Origin: Sedimenticola selenatireducens DSM 17993
GTDB taxonomy: Bacteria > Pseudomonadota > Gammaproteobacteria > Chromatiales > Chromatiaceae
NCBI RefSeq assembly: GCF_000428045.1
Contig: NZ_ATZE01000008.1
Coordinates: forward strand, 124,001 to 188,000
DNA: 64,000 bases
Direction of reading: 5' to 3'
How positions within the stretch are numbered: position 1 is the stretch's first letter; every line of letters begins with the position of its first letter. This document shows positions 1 through 9,304 of this stretch, one piece after another. The translations under genes were made by a program, and so were the position numbers. The notes under the pieces are model-generated. The model ran no database searches. It had not been told where the DNA came from and saw only the letters and a program-made list of their open reading frames with translations.

Positions 1-735
1 TTCAGGCTCCGGTTCGGCCCCGGACAGTTGTGCCGACTCCGGCTTGTGTTCCAATGCGGCAATTGGCACCTCGGCAGGTCGGGTAATCGGTGCAACGGGT
101 GTAGCAGTGAAGGTCTCTTCCGGCATCAGCCAGCGGGTTGCCACCCAGGCCCCTGCCAGGGCCACGCCAACCAGGCCGACCGCCAGCCACGGCCCCCAAC
201 GCTTGGCGTGCGATCGGGATGAATCTTCCTGACCGGTGGTGGTAGTAACTTGTGGTGTTACTGTCGAGGTGTCCGGAAAATAAATTTTATCCAGTGCCTC
301 AATCAGGTTACCGGTACTTGCCTCCCACTGTTTATGACTGATCTCGATGGCCTGCCGACGACTCAGAGAAGACAACTCATCGGGCAGTTCATCCACTCGC
401 GGCATCTGCGCGCCTTCCAGCAGTACCGGAACAACACGGATATCCCGTTTAAGTGCCGTAGAGGTCTCGAGACGAATAAAGTCGTTGGGATCATCCAGCC
501 TGCGGCGGCCACTGCCGTCAACGATACCCGTCCATTCGTTGCCAATCAGCACGATCAACACTTTGCAGGAGGTCACGGCACGTTCTATGGCGTCGACAAA
601 ATCGGTACCGGGAGCGATCCCCTCCACGTCCATGAAGACCCGTTCGACACCAAAGTGCGCCGCAAGCCTGTCGTACAATCTGCCGGCATAGCCGGCAGAG
701 TCTTCACGTCGATAGCTGATAAAAATTCCGTCCAA
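1..735 (-). CDS. TIR-domain membrane protein, C-terminus cut by window edge
   Basis: The frame is open from a TTG at 735 to the window edge (245 codons seen). The TTG is chosen because AGGAGAG lies 7 nt upstream (743-749) and the TIR domain begins at once with FISYRREDS. Residues 3-150 form a bacterial TIR domain; Glu90 in DFIRLE sits where TIR NADases carry the catalytic glutamate. A Ser/Thr-rich linker leads to a transmembrane segment at about 181-203 (WGPWLAVGLVGVALAGAW), then a Pro/Glu-rich stretch, so the TIR domain should face the cytoplasm with an exported C-terminal part beyond the window. TIR proteins of this layout are common in gammaproteobacteria. Roles in signalling or immunity are known for the family; the role of this one is not shown. 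Confidence 0.85.
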   Translation of the reverse strand, partial: MDGIFISYRREDSAGYAGRLYDRLAAHFGVERVFMDVEGIAPGTDFVDAIERAVTSCKVLIVLIGNEWTGIVDGSGRRRLDDPNDFIRLETSTALKRDIRVVPVLLEGAQMPRVDELPDELSSLSRRQAIEISHKQWEASTGNLIEALDKIYFPDTSTVTPQVTTTTGQEDSSRSHAKRWGPWLAVGLVGVALAGAWVATRWLMPEETFTATPVAPITRPAEVPIAALEHKPESAQLSGAEPEPE

Positions 736-1105
736 TATTCAGCTCTCCTGAGGTTCTGCCAACGGGATGCCCGCCATCAACACGCGGCTGCGTAACCGCC
801 TTGCCTATTAAGCATAGAAGATGCCAAAGGGGATTTAAGGAAACAGGGATGAATTAATGTTATCCAGCCCATAACCACACATTGAATATGGAAAACAGTG
901 TATAAAAAAATCTATCAAAGGTTCGCTTTGTTTGATCACGGAGCAAGATCGGCATAAGCCATTTTAAAGCACCGAAAAGCCACATATATGGAAGACCGGC
1001 GACACCAATAAAAACAGCGATTCAGGTGTGGTCCTATCAGGATTCTCTGGCAACCGCGACCCCGTTTCGATATGCTTTGACTAATATCAAACGGACAATC
1101 GATCT
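736..1105. other. Gene-free stretch between divergent genes
   Basis: This 370-bp stretch separates the minus-strand TIR gene from the plus-strand coiled-coil genes and must hold both promoters. It contains the ribosome binding site of the TIR gene (743-749) and a short hairpin-prone sequence around 914-936 (ATCAAA ... TTTGAT, with CAAAG/CTTTG inside). I see no convincing -35/-10 pair and no RNA gene. Confidence 0.5.
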
Positions 1106-1687
1106 ATGGCTGAACAGAAGACCAATAACAGCCCGGGCGGTGACGACACCATTCTGCAGCAGCAGTTCATGCGCGCTGTCAGCTCATTCGAAGGCATTAT
1201 TCTCAGCCAGATTGATATCAAGAACCGGCTGGCCGATCGCCTCAATTACAGCATACGTACCGGTTTGGTTATCCTTGGCCTGATTGCCGCTTCGATACTC
1301 ATTCTGCTACTCACACTCTCCTCCCAGATCACCCGCATCTCTGCCGTGGTCACTGAAATGAACCACGACTTTACCTCGGTGACAACACAGATGACCGCCA
1401 TCAAGCAGGCGGTAGGCTCAATGGAAAAACAAGTCGCACTGCTGCAACAGATGGACAGCCATACCCGAACCATGGACCAGGAAATGGCCGTTATTGCAAC
1501 AGATCTGACCACCATGCGCGGATCAGTGGAGCAGATCAGCGGCAATCTCACCACTGTCAGGAGCAATGTGGACAACATCTCCCAGATCATCAGCCAGATG
1601 GATCTTGAGGTTTATGGTCTCGGACAGGAGGTGCACCGGATGGGTCAGCCGGCGCGCAGCATGAACCGGATGATCCCACTCCCCTGA
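1106..1687 (+). CDS. Membrane-anchored coiled-coil protein, paralogue 1
   Basis: A 193-residue protein of no family I recognise. Residues 1-50 are a hydrophilic cytoplasmic head, residues about 52-75 one hydrophobic helix (TGLVILGLIAASILILLLTL), and the rest is a Met/Gln/Thr-rich region with regular heptad spacing, probably a periplasmic coiled coil. The C-terminus ends in SMNRMIPLP. The next gene, 15 nt downstream, has the same architecture and a similar tail (VMNPFLP), so the two look like diverged duplicates translated from one message. No catalytic motif is visible. A scaffold or sensor role is possible but unsupported. Confidence 0.75.
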   Translation: MAEQKTNNSPGGDDTILQQQFMRAVSSFEGIILSQIDIKNRLADRLNYSIRTGLVILGLIAASILILLLTLSSQITRISAVVTEMNHDFTSVTTQMTAIKQAVGSMEKQVALLQQMDSHTRTMDQEMAVIATDLTTMRGSVEQISGNLTTVRSNVDNISQIISQMDLEVYGLGQEVHRMGQPARSMNRMIPLP

Positions 1688-1702
1688 TTCAGGAGCAGTA
1701 CA

Positions 1703-2242
1703 ATGGCAGACGATCCAAGACGCGTATTGGTTGAGGTGGTTGCCCGGCTCGGGCGGGAGACCCAGCTGCACCTGGATGAGCGGCATCGCCACTTCTGGAT
1801 CACCAACGTCGTCACCATTGTCATCTCCCTGTTGCTGGTGGTGCTCGCTGTGTTCAATGTTTACTACGTCAAGGTGCTGCACGGAGACCTGAATGGCATC
1901 GTCTACAACATGGGCTCGATGCATACCAACCTGCGGCAGATAACCGGTGATATGACGGGGATCGCCGGGCATGTTCAGATCATCGGCAACAGTATCCAAT
2001 ACATGGACAGTATCAATACGCACACCGCGGGCATATCCCGGCATCTGCCGGAGATCGCCGCCTCCATGGCCGGCATGGTGGTTGAAGTAGATGCTATCAG
2101 CCAGGACATGGAGCTGATGAAACAGGGCATGCTCAATATCGAGCAACGGACGGGCCACATGACCGGCAATGTTTCGATCATGCGGGAGAATGTGCGGCAA
2201 ATGTCCCGCCCCATGGGTGTCATGAACCCATTTCTTCCCTGA
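1703..2242 (+). CDS. Membrane-anchored coiled-coil protein, paralogue 2
   Basis: A 179-residue companion of the preceding gene. It starts at an ATG with AGGAG about 8 nt upstream. A charged N-terminal head (about 35 residues) is followed by one membrane helix (about 36-56, NVVTIVISLLLVVLAVFNVYY) and a long Met-rich heptad region in which G-M/I-x-x-x motifs recur. The C-terminal MSRPMGVMNPFLP resembles the tail of paralogue 1. Close spacing suggests a hetero-oligomeric pair. No function can be assigned from sequence. Confidence 0.75.
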   Translation: MADDPRRVLVEVVARLGRETQLHLDERHRHFWITNVVTIVISLLLVVLAVFNVYYVKVLHGDLNGIVYNMGSMHTNLRQITGDMTGIAGHVQIIGNSIQYMDSINTHTAGISRHLPEIAASMAGMVVEVDAISQDMELMKQGMLNIEQRTGHMTGNVSIMRENVRQMSRPMGVMNPFLP

Positions 2243-2432
2243 TTACTGGAATGGCTCCGGTTACCACCCTTCGCCTGTGAGTGGGTGTGTTACATTATTC
2301 GCAACCATTCAGCTATTCCGATTAACCCTTTGTGGGATGCGCAGACTGTAGTGATGCGGTTCGTTTCACTCACCACGTCCTACCGGTGGACGACATTCAA
2401 CGGACCAACCGACAAGCCAGGAGTCACCGGAC

Positions 2433-4832
2433 ATGTTGTTGAAGCCAGCAGAGCTTTATCACAATTGCAAGACAGAACTGTTTACCTTTGAAACCACCGC
2501 CGAGCTGGAGCATCTGGCGGAAACCATCGGGCAGGAGCGGGTGCTTGAATCGATCCGTTTTGGTGTCGGCATGCCCCACTCCGGTTACAACCTGTATGTC
2601 ATGGGCTCCAACGGACTGGGCCGTCATACCCTGGTCCGTGAGGCGCTGATCAAACAGTCGATGGAGGCCCCCACGCCACTGGACTGGTGCTACGTCGCCA
2701 ATTACCAGCATCCACACAACCCCACTACACTGGGCATTCCTCCAGGCATGGGCAGCAGCCTGCGCCACGACATGGCACAGTTGATCGACAACCTGATCAA
2801 GGCGATACCCGCCGCCTTCCGCGGTGATGAGTACCAGCGCCAGGCCCGGGAGATTCAGGATGAGTTCAGCATGCGTGAAAACGTTATGGTGCAACGTTTG
2901 AGAGAAAAGGCCGAGAGCCTGAATATCCGGCTGATGCAGGGGCCTACCGGATTCACCCTGGCCCCGCATAAAGAGGGAAAAATGCTCACGCCGGAGGAGT
3001 TCAACCATCTGCCGGAAGCAGAACAGAAACAGCTGGGCAACGCCATGGAGGAGATGAAACAGGAGCTGAAGGAGACCATGAGCCACGTGCCGGAGTGGCA
3101 GCGCGAGATGCAGCAGCAGTTCAGTCGCCTGAACCGGGAGACCATGGAACTGACCGTGACCGAATTCATCAATGAACTGGAGGAGCGCTACCGGAGCAAC
3201 GCCAAGATCAGCGCCTATCTCGCCCAGACCAAGCAGGACATTATTGAAAACGTCGACATGTTTCGTCAGGCTGGAGAGTCTGAGGAGAAGAACTTCACTT
3301 CGCAGGACCCTGAATTCACCCGCTATCGAATCAATGTACTGGTGGACAATGCCGAAACACAGGGCGCACCGGTTATCTTTGAAGACAATCCCACCTACCA
3401 GAATCTGTTGGGGCGCATCGAACACCTGGCCCGCTATGGCACCCTGCAGACCGATTTCACCCTGATCAAGCTGGGCGCCCTGCACCGGGCCAACGGTGGC
3501 TACCTGATCCTGGATGCCGAAAAGGTTCTCACCAACCCGTTTGCCTGGGATGGCCTGAAGCGAGCCATCCGCTCCCGCGAGATTCGTATCGAATCACTGG
3601 AGCGACAGTTGAGTCTGATCAGCACGATTTCACTGGAACCTGAAACCATTCCGATGGATCTGAAGGTGGTGTTGATCGGCAGCCGGATGCTCTTCTATCT
3701 GCTGAAACAGTATGACCCGGAGTTCGGACTGCTGTTCAAGGTGTCGGCGGACTTCTCGGAACAGCTCTCCCGGGAAGATGAGAACGAGTTGCTCTACGCC
3801 CGGCTCATTGCCACACTGCAGAAGCGCGAAGGAATCCGGGTCATCACCCGTGATGGCGTGGCACGCATTATCGAACAGCTGGTCCGGCTAGCCAACCACA
3901 ACGACAAGATCTCCCTCAAGCTGAGCAGCCTGCTCGATCTGTTGCAGGAATCCAATTATCGCGCCGAGCAGCGGGGTGGCAGCCGTATTCGCCGGATCGA
4001 CGTGGACGCCGCCATCCAGGCGCAGATCTTCCGGGGCAATCAGTACCAGCAACATCTGCAGGAGGCCATTCTGAACGGCACCCTGCGTATCGAAACCAGT
4101 GGGGTACAGCTGGCCCAGATCAATGGCCTCTCCTATCTGCAACTGGGCGATCACGCCTTTGGAGCCCCCACGCGCATCAGCGCCACGGCTCGCATGGGCG
4201 GGGGTGAATTTATCGACATCGAGCGGGAAACCAAACAGGGCGGTCCCATTCACTCCAAGGGAGTGATGATTCTCTCCTCCTATCTTGGGCAACGCTATGC
4301 AAAAAACCAGCTCCTCTCGGTAACCGCCAGCCTGGTATTTGAACAGACCTATGGTGAAATCGAGGGTGACAGCGCCTCCGCGGCTGAACTCTGCGTCCTG
4401 CTATCGGCGATTGGCGATATCCCCTTGAGGCAATCCATGGCGATTACCGGCTCCATCAATCAACACGGGCAGATGCAGGCAATTGGCGGTGTCTGCCAGA
4501 AGATCGAGGGATTTTTCGATATCTGCAAGGCACGCGGGCTGAACAAACAGCACGGCGTGATCATTCCCTCTTCCAACATAAAAGACCTGATGTTGAAGGA
4601 GGAGATTCTCGAAGCGGCCGAAGCGGGTCTTTTCAATGTCCACGCGGTGGATCATGTGGAGCAGGCGATGGAATTGCTAACTGGTCTGCCGGCGGGCGTA
4701 CCCGATGAAGATGGACTGTTTCCAGAGGGCAGCATCAATTACCTGATTCAACTCAAGCTCGCCGAATGGATCGCCCTGCGCCTGCACTACGCAGGCAATA
4801 CCCTCCAGCAGGGTGGAACAGCCGAGCAGTGA
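2433..4832 (+). CDS. Lon-family ATP-dependent protease (AAA_32/LonB-like)
   Basis: A 799-residue protein of the AAA_32 plus Lon C-terminal type, related to E. coli YcbZ/LonH but longer. An N-terminal nucleotide-binding motif reads GSNGLGRHT, where the usual Walker lysine is arginine, as is common in this subfamily. A long helical insert at about 130-290 is followed by the second half of the ATPase region. The proteolytic domain shows EGDSASAAE (Ser649 as nucleophile) and GGVCQK (Lys690 as partner), spaced as in the Lon Ser/Lys dyad. AGGAG at 2419-2423 supports the ATG. The protein should act in cytoplasmic protein turnover; substrates are unknown. It is probably transcribed alone and converges on proX. 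Confidence 0.9.
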   Translation: MLLKPAELYHNCKTELFTFETTAELEHLAETIGQERVLESIRFGVGMPHSGYNLYVMGSNGLGRHTLVREALIKQSMEAPTPLDWCYVANYQHPHNPTTLGIPPGMGSSLRHDMAQLIDNLIKAIPAAFRGDEYQRQAREIQDEFSMRENVMVQRLREKAESLNIRLMQGPTGFTLAPHKEGKMLTPEEFNHLPEAEQKQLGNAMEEMKQELKETMSHVPEWQREMQQQFSRLNRETMELTVTEFINELEERYRSNAKISAYLAQTKQDIIENVDMFRQAGESEEKNFTSQDPEFTRYRINVLVDNAETQGAPVIFEDNPTYQNLLGRIEHLARYGTLQTDFTLIKLGALHRANGGYLILDAEKVLTNPFAWDGLKRAIRSREIRIESLERQLSLISTISLEPETIPMDLKVVLIGSRMLFYLLKQYDPEFGLLFKVSADFSEQLSREDENELLYARLIATLQKREGIRVITRDGVARIIEQLVRLANHNDKISLKLSSLLDLLQESNYRAEQRGGSRIRRIDVDAAIQAQIFRGNQYQQHLQEAILNGTLRIETSGVQLAQINGLSYLQLGDHAFGAPTRISATARMGGGEFIDIERETKQGGPIHSKGVMILSSYLGQRYAKNQLLSVTASLVFEQTYGEIEGDSASAAELCVLLSAIGDIPLRQSMAITGSINQHGQMQAIGGVCQKIEGFFDICKARGLNKQHGVIIPSSNIKDLMLKEEILEAAEAGLFNVHAVDHVEQAMELLTGLPAGVPDEDGLFPEGSINYLIQLKLAEWIALRLHYAGNTLQQGGTAEQ

Positions 4833-4890
4833 ATACTGCGACACACCTGGTGACGTAGTTTTCCCACTAAACCCAATACGGATACGGCAA

Positions 4891-4915
4891 TAAAAAAGGG
4901 GCCCCAAGGGCCCCT
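4891..4915 (-). terminator. Rho-independent terminator of the proVWX operon
   Basis: A perfect 8-bp stem, AGGGGCCC (4897-4904) and GGGCCCCT (4908-4915), has a 3-nt loop. Read on the minus strand it is followed by a T-run (complement of the A-run at 4892-4897). It lies 25 bp after the proX stop codon. Confidence 0.9.
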
Positions 4916-4939
4916 ATGGATATACATCGATATATTCGA

Positions 4940-5953
4940 TTACATGGCGGCTTTCTTCGCCTCGGCAATCCAGCCATCAAACGTCGCCTGATGCCCCTTG
5001 ATCCAGGCGTCCGCATGGCGTTCGACATCGGCGGCGCTCTTTTCACCGTCACGCATGCGCAGGTTCTGCGCACTGATGTCGTTATTGCTCAACTGCATAA
5101 TGGAAAAAAGTTTCGCGGCCGCCGGATTGGCCTCTGCCCAGGCGCGATTGGCAATAATGCGCTGGGTGTTGGCCTGGAAACCATAGTTGCTGCCATCCGG
5201 CAGGCTGGTGTCCACATTTTCACGCGCACCGGGAAGACTGGAGAACGGCACCTGCAGCCAGACCACGTCCTTGCCCGGCACCAGCACACCACTCACCCAG
5301 TAGGGCGTCCAGGTGTAGTAAAAGATGGAGTCACCCTGTTTGTAACGGGCAATGGTGTCGGCAATGATGGCGCCGTAGGAGCCCTGGTTATGGACCACGG
5401 TATCACGCAGCCCATAGGCGTCCAGGTGATGTTCAATGACCTTTTCGCAGCCCCAGCCCGGGTTACAACCGGCCAGATCCGCCTTGCCATCACCGTTGCT
5501 GTCGAACAGTTTGGCGATTTTCGGGTCCTTCAACTGGGCAACATTTTTGATGCCGTATTTGTCGGCAGTCTTATTGTCGATCAGGTAACCCTGCAACGCA
5601 CCACCGGAGTAGACCCCTTCACGGTAGAGCTTTTCGTCGCCACCGGCCTTGTTGTAGAAATCCACATGTAGCGGATCCCAGTGATCCGCCAGGAAAGTGG
5701 CGTCGCCATTGGCGATAGCGATATGTCCGGCGGCGTATTCGATCTCCTTGATCGGCTTCACCTCGTAACCCAGTGCTTCCAGCGCCTTCATCACCACCAG
5801 GGTCTGGAAGGTCTCTTCGGCAATGGAACTCTTCAGCGGTTGAACCTCTACGCCTTTGCCCGGCAGATCTGCTGCCAGAGTGGTTCCGCCAAGACAGAGC
5901 ACCGCTGCTGCGGTGGTCAGTTGTAGCATCCTCTTCAATTTATTCAGTCTCAT
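4940..5953 (-). CDS. proX: Glycine betaine/proline ABC transporter substrate-binding protein
   Basis: Periplasmic solute receptor of the ProU system, 337 residues from the start chosen here. The ATG at 5953 is preferred over upstream in-frame starts because GAGGA lies 5 nt before it. The N-terminus is a signal peptide ([20 protein letters not shown], cut near TTLAA). The mature part begins with the family-typical [12 protein letters not shown] and carries Trp/Tyr-rich segments ([17 protein letters not shown]) that form the aromatic cage for quaternary ammonium ligands. It is the last gene of proV-proW-proX, 42 nt after proW, and ends at a strong terminator. Betaine or proline betaine are the likely ligands. 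Confidence 0.95.
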   Translation of the reverse strand: MRLNKLKRMLQLTTAAAVLCLGGTTLAADLPGKGVEVQPLKSSIAEETFQTLVVMKALEALGYEVKPIKEIEYAAGHIAIANGDATFLADHWDPLHVDFYNKAGGDEKLYREGVYSGGALQGYLIDNKTADKYGIKNVAQLKDPKIAKLFDSNGDGKADLAGCNPGWGCEKVIEHHLDAYGLRDTVVHNQGSYGAIIADTIARYKQGDSIFYYTWTPYWVSGVLVPGKDVVWLQVPFSSLPGARENVDTSLPDGSNYGFQANTQRIIANRAWAEANPAAAKLFSIMQLSNNDISAQNLRMRDGEKSAADVERHADAWIKGHQATFDGWIAEAKKAAM

Positions 5954-5995
5954 AATCTTCCTCATTGTTCTTAACTCTAGGTACTCCGCCAAGCC

Positions 5996-7126
5996 CTACT
6001 GCGGGTTGGCTTGTGACTTGTTACCGGACTTGAGCAGGCCCATGACAAAACCCAGCGGCCCGGTCTGATACCAGCGTGCCGCCGGCTGCTTGCGCTCCTG
6101 CTCACCCATCGCCTGGGTGATGCGATCGAGGACGATGGCCAGCAGCACGATGCCGACACCACCGACGGCCGCCAGTCCCATATCAAGCCTTCCGATACCG
6201 CGCAGCACCATCTGTCCCAGTCCACCCACGGCAATCATGGAGGCGATCACCACCATGGAGAGGGCAAGCATCAGGGTCTGGTTCACACCCGCCATAATCG
6301 TGGGCATGGCCAGTGGCAGCTGTACCTTGAACAGCAGTTGGCGGGGTGACGCACCAAATGAGCGGGACGCTTCCACCAGGTCAGCCGGCACCTGCCGGAT
6401 GCCCAGGTTGGTGAGCCTGATCAGCGGCGGCAGGGCAAAGATAATGGTCACCACCACACCCGGCACATTGCCGATGCCGAACAGCATCACCACCGGTACC
6501 AGATAGACAAAAGCGGGGGTGGTCTGCATCGCGTCCAGAATTGGTCGCAGGGTGGATTCAGCCCGGTCACTGCGGGCAAGCATGATGCCGGTCGGCAGAC
6601 CGAACAGAATGCAGAAAAAGACCGAGGTCAGCACCAGCGCCAGGGTTACCATCGCTTCCGGCCAGGCACCGATAAGGCCGACAAATGCCAGAGAGCCTAC
6701 CGTCGCCAACGCCAGGCGTCGGCCACTCACCTGCCAGGCAATCAGACCGAACAGGATGATCATGACAATGGATGGCACTGCCAGCAGGGCGGATTCGATT
6801 CCAGTTAGGGTGGCATCAATCGGCCAGCGCACCGCCTGAAAAGCCGGACGGAAATTATCCACCAGCCACTCCAGTCCCTGATCCACCCAGATATCCAGTG
6901 GGATCAGTTTCTGGGCAAAGGGATCGAGCCAGTTGAAAGCATCCTCGGGTAGCGGCGCCTGTTGTGTATCCAGCCAGTTGGCCGTCGGCTCTTGGGGTGC
7001 CTGGGCACCCGTCCCCCAGGGATTGGCCGCGGGCGCGGCAGCGGATGTATCGGGTGTGGGCGTACCGACGACGTTGTCACTGCTTCCGGAGGCGGCCCAG
7101 GGATTACTGCTGTTCTCACTGCTCAT
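5996..7126 (-). CDS. proW: Glycine betaine/proline ABC transporter permease
   Basis: Inner-membrane permease of the ProU importer, 376 residues against about 354 in E. coli. The N-terminal 90 residues are hydrophilic and Pro/Ala/Ser-rich and include [20 protein letters not shown], as in ProW. About seven membrane helices follow. The EAA loop that docks on the ATPase is visible as [20 protein letters not shown]. It starts 7 nt after proV stops, so the two are translationally close. The C-terminal extension beyond the last helix is short and polar. Confidence 0.95.
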   Translation of the reverse strand: MSSENSSNPWAASGSSDNVVGTPTPDTSAAAPAANPWGTGAQAPQEPTANWLDTQQAPLPEDAFNWLDPFAQKLIPLDIWVDQGLEWLVDNFRPAFQAVRWPIDATLTGIESALLAVPSIVMIILFGLIAWQVSGRRLALATVGSLAFVGLIGAWPEAMVTLALVLTSVFFCILFGLPTGIMLARSDRAESTLRPILDAMQTTPAFVYLVPVVMLFGIGNVPGVVVTIIFALPPLIRLTNLGIRQVPADLVEASRSFGASPRQLLFKVQLPLAMPTIMAGVNQTLMLALSMVVIASMIAVGGLGQMVLRGIGRLDMGLAAVGGVGIVLLAIVLDRITQAMGEQERKQPAARWYQTGPLGFVMGLLKSGNKSQANPQ

Positions 7127-7133
7127 AATTCAA

Positions 7134-8336
7134 TCACCTGGCCTGCCTGTCCAAAGTTTCCAGCATGGTGGCCTTGCTCACCGTGCCGATATAACGCCCG
7201 TCGCTGGATATCACGGGCAGTCCGTAGCCGTGTTGGGCCAGCGGACCAAACAGGTCGCCCAGCGAAGCATCCTGCTGTACCGTTTCAACCGACGGTATGA
7301 AGGCATTCTTCAGGTGCGGGTCATCGTTTTGCAGCTCTTGTTTCAGGGAATCAACCGAGACAATCCCGGCAAAGCGCCGTCCCCGATCAATCACATAGCC
7401 GTACTCCCTATCATGCTGCCGTAATCGTTCCAGTGCCGCCCGCGCACCAATACCACCATGCTCAATCACAGTGACCTGGGTCTTGCGTGCGATATCACCC
7501 GCGGTAAACACCGTCGAAACATCCACCCCACGGAAGAAGGAGCGCACATAGTCATCGGCCGGGTTGCGCAGAATCTCATCTGGCGACCCCACCTGTACCA
7601 CGCGACCGCCCTCCATGATGGCGATGCGATCACCGATGCGGATGGCTTCATCCAGATCGTGGGAAATAAATATAATGGTGCGTTGACGGGTCTCCTGCAG
7701 ATTGAGCAGCTCATCCTGCATTTCGGAGCGAATCAGCGGATCAAGCGCGGAGAACGCCTCATCCATCAGCAGCACGGAAGGATCGTTGGCCAGCGCCCTG
7801 GCCAGGCCGACCCGCTGCTGCATCCCGCCGGAAAGTTCATGCGGAAAACTCTCGCCCCAGGCATCCAGTCCCACTTGCTGCAACGCCTCTTCGGCCCGTT
7901 GCAGACGTTCATTCAACGGAGTACCACCCAGTTCCAGCCCAAATGCGGCATTCTGCAATACCGTCAGGTGCGGCATCAGCGCAAACGACTGGAACACCAT
8001 GCTCATGTCCCTGCGCCGCAGATCGCGCAGTTCTTCATCCGTCATGGAGGCGATATCCCGGCCATCCACCAGCACCTCACCCGCCGTGGGCTCAATCAGC
8101 CGGTTGAGCAAGCGCACCATGGTCGATTTGCCGGAGCCGGACAGCCCCATGACGACAAATATCTCGCCCTCCTTGACATCGAAGGAGGCGTTATTGACGC
8201 CCACCGCATGACCGGTCTTTTCAAAAACGGTCTCTTTATCCACACCCTGCCTGGCCAGACGAAGCGCTTCCTTCGGGTTTTTTCCAAAGATCTTGAATAG
8301 ATTCTTTACTTGAACCTTGACAGGCGATTGCTGCAT
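7134..8336 (-). CDS. proV: Glycine betaine/proline ABC transporter ATPase
   Basis: Cytoplasmic ATPase of the ProU importer, 400 residues, the normal length. Visible motifs are Walker [10 protein letters not shown], signature LSGGMQQR, Walker [13 protein letters not shown] and the switch histidine in [10 protein letters not shown]. Two CBS domains occupy about 280-400; in this family they sense ionic strength or nucleotides and gate transport. First gene of the operon, preceded by an AT-rich 550-bp region that would hold an osmotically regulated promoter. Confidence 0.96.
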   Translation of the reverse strand: MQQSPVKVQVKNLFKIFGKNPKEALRLARQGVDKETVFEKTGHAVGVNNASFDVKEGEIFVVMGLSGSGKSTMVRLLNRLIEPTAGEVLVDGRDIASMTDEELRDLRRRDMSMVFQSFALMPHLTVLQNAAFGLELGGTPLNERLQRAEEALQQVGLDAWGESFPHELSGGMQQRVGLARALANDPSVLLMDEAFSALDPLIRSEMQDELLNLQETRQRTIIFISHDLDEAIRIGDRIAIMEGGRVVQVGSPDEILRNPADDYVRSFFRGVDVSTVFTAGDIARKTQVTVIEHGGIGARAALERLRQHDREYGYVIDRGRRFAGIVSVDSLKQELQNDDPHLKNAFIPSVETVQQDASLGDLFGPLAQHGYGLPVISSDGRYIGTVSKATMLETLDRQAR

Positions 8337-8890
8337 ATAGTTATCACTTTCCGGATGAGGTGGCTGCTTGGTTCACAACCTGTCACTTGCCCGCGGATAG
8401 AGAGCCAAGCGATTGAATTGATTAGTGGACTATGTTGATTCCACGTGCTGTACCACTTAAACAAAATATGCTGTGTATCAAAATTGATTTAACAGGAATG
8501 TACACAGCAACAATATATAACATATTGATTATTATTCATTTTAAATAATTTCATTCAATATGAATAATTTAGAATACTAACAATTATTGCGCTATGTCGT
8601 CAAATGCGTGGCTGGTTAATAATAAGAATACCATCGCATTCAAATGATCTGCGTTGGCCGTCAACGCCCGTTAATCACGGACACGGCAACGCGGTGTGCA
8701 CATAGAAAACCTGCCACAAGAATAATCACCACCCCCCAGGATCGGGAAGCCTCAACAGAGTGAGCGAAAACAGCAGCCGAAACCCGGTTGTATGCAGCCG
8801 AATTCGTGCTAGCTTGTAACCTATACACCGATCCATGGTCATACCAGGCAAGTTAGTTATGTTCTTAAATATCCGCGCAGGAGATTAATT
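8337..8890. promoter_or_regulatory. Long AT-rich region upstream of proV and the Fe-S carrier gene
   Basis: A 554-bp gene-free stretch between divergent genes, markedly AT-rich at about 8455-8590. It contains an 8-bp inverted repeat, GCTGTGTA (8470-8477) and TACACAGC (8501-8508), separated by 23 nt. AT-rich DNA upstream of proU is classically the site of silencing and osmotic control; that this applies here is inference. The ribosome binding site AGGAG at 8878-8882 serves the gene at 8891. No clear -35/-10 hexamers were identified. Confidence 0.4.
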
Positions 8891-9304
8891 ATGGGTTTAT
8901 TTCAACGGGAAAGAACCGAAGAGAAGGCCACGTTCAGTCACCAGATCACCGATGAGGTACGTGTGACACCGGAGGCAAGGGATCAGCTGATCCAGTTGGT
9001 CCAGAATGAGGAAGACATCGTCGGCATACGCATCTTCATTTATGGCGGGGGTTGTAGCGGTATGAATTATGGCCTGACCTTCGTGGAGAGTCCCCAGGAG
9101 ATCGACTGCGTCCTGGAGCAGGATGGACTGAAGATCTTTGTCGATCCGGTGGCCTTGGGCGTTCTGGAAGGGGTCGAGGTGGATTATCAGACTCAAGGGC
9201 TCAACAGCAGCATTGTATTCCGCAATGTGTTCCAGAACATCGGCGGGAGCGGCGGCTGCGGTGGCTGCGGTGCCTCCGGGGGTGGCGGCGGGGGTTGTGC
9301 CTGA
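8891..9304 (+). CDS. A-type iron-sulfur carrier (IscA/HesB family) with Gly/Cys-rich tail
   Basis: A 137-residue HesB/IscA-family protein that would bind and hand on an Fe-S cluster or iron. After a 25-residue polar head, the core (about 26-115) has the first conserved cysteine in GGGCSGMNYG. The C-terminal pair, normally CGCG, appears within an unusual extended tail, GGCGGCGASGGGGGGCA, which has three cysteines in a glycine run. AGGAG lies 7 nt before the ATG. The end overlaps the start of the ATP-grasp gene by 10 nt, implying coupled translation. It is not a plain IscA, ErpA or SufA, since none of their partner genes is present. Confidence 0.85.
   Translation: MGLFQRERTEEKATFSHQITDEVRVTPEARDQLIQLVQNEEDIVGIRIFIYGGGCSGMNYGLTFVESPQEIDCVLEQDGLKIFVDPVALGVLEGVEVDYQTQGLNSSIVFRNVFQNIGGSGGCGGCGASGGGGGGCA

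Noticed and set aside
914-936. Terminator-like hairpin upstream of the coiled-coil genes
   Set aside because: The stem is short and A/T-rich, with no following T-run in either direction.
2424-3485. 353-codon minus-strand frame opposite the Lon-type protease
   Set aside because: Antisense shadow of a protein with clear Lon motifs.
4820-4915. Terminator for the plus-strand protease gene
   Set aside because: The hairpin at 4897-4915 has its T-run only on the minus strand.
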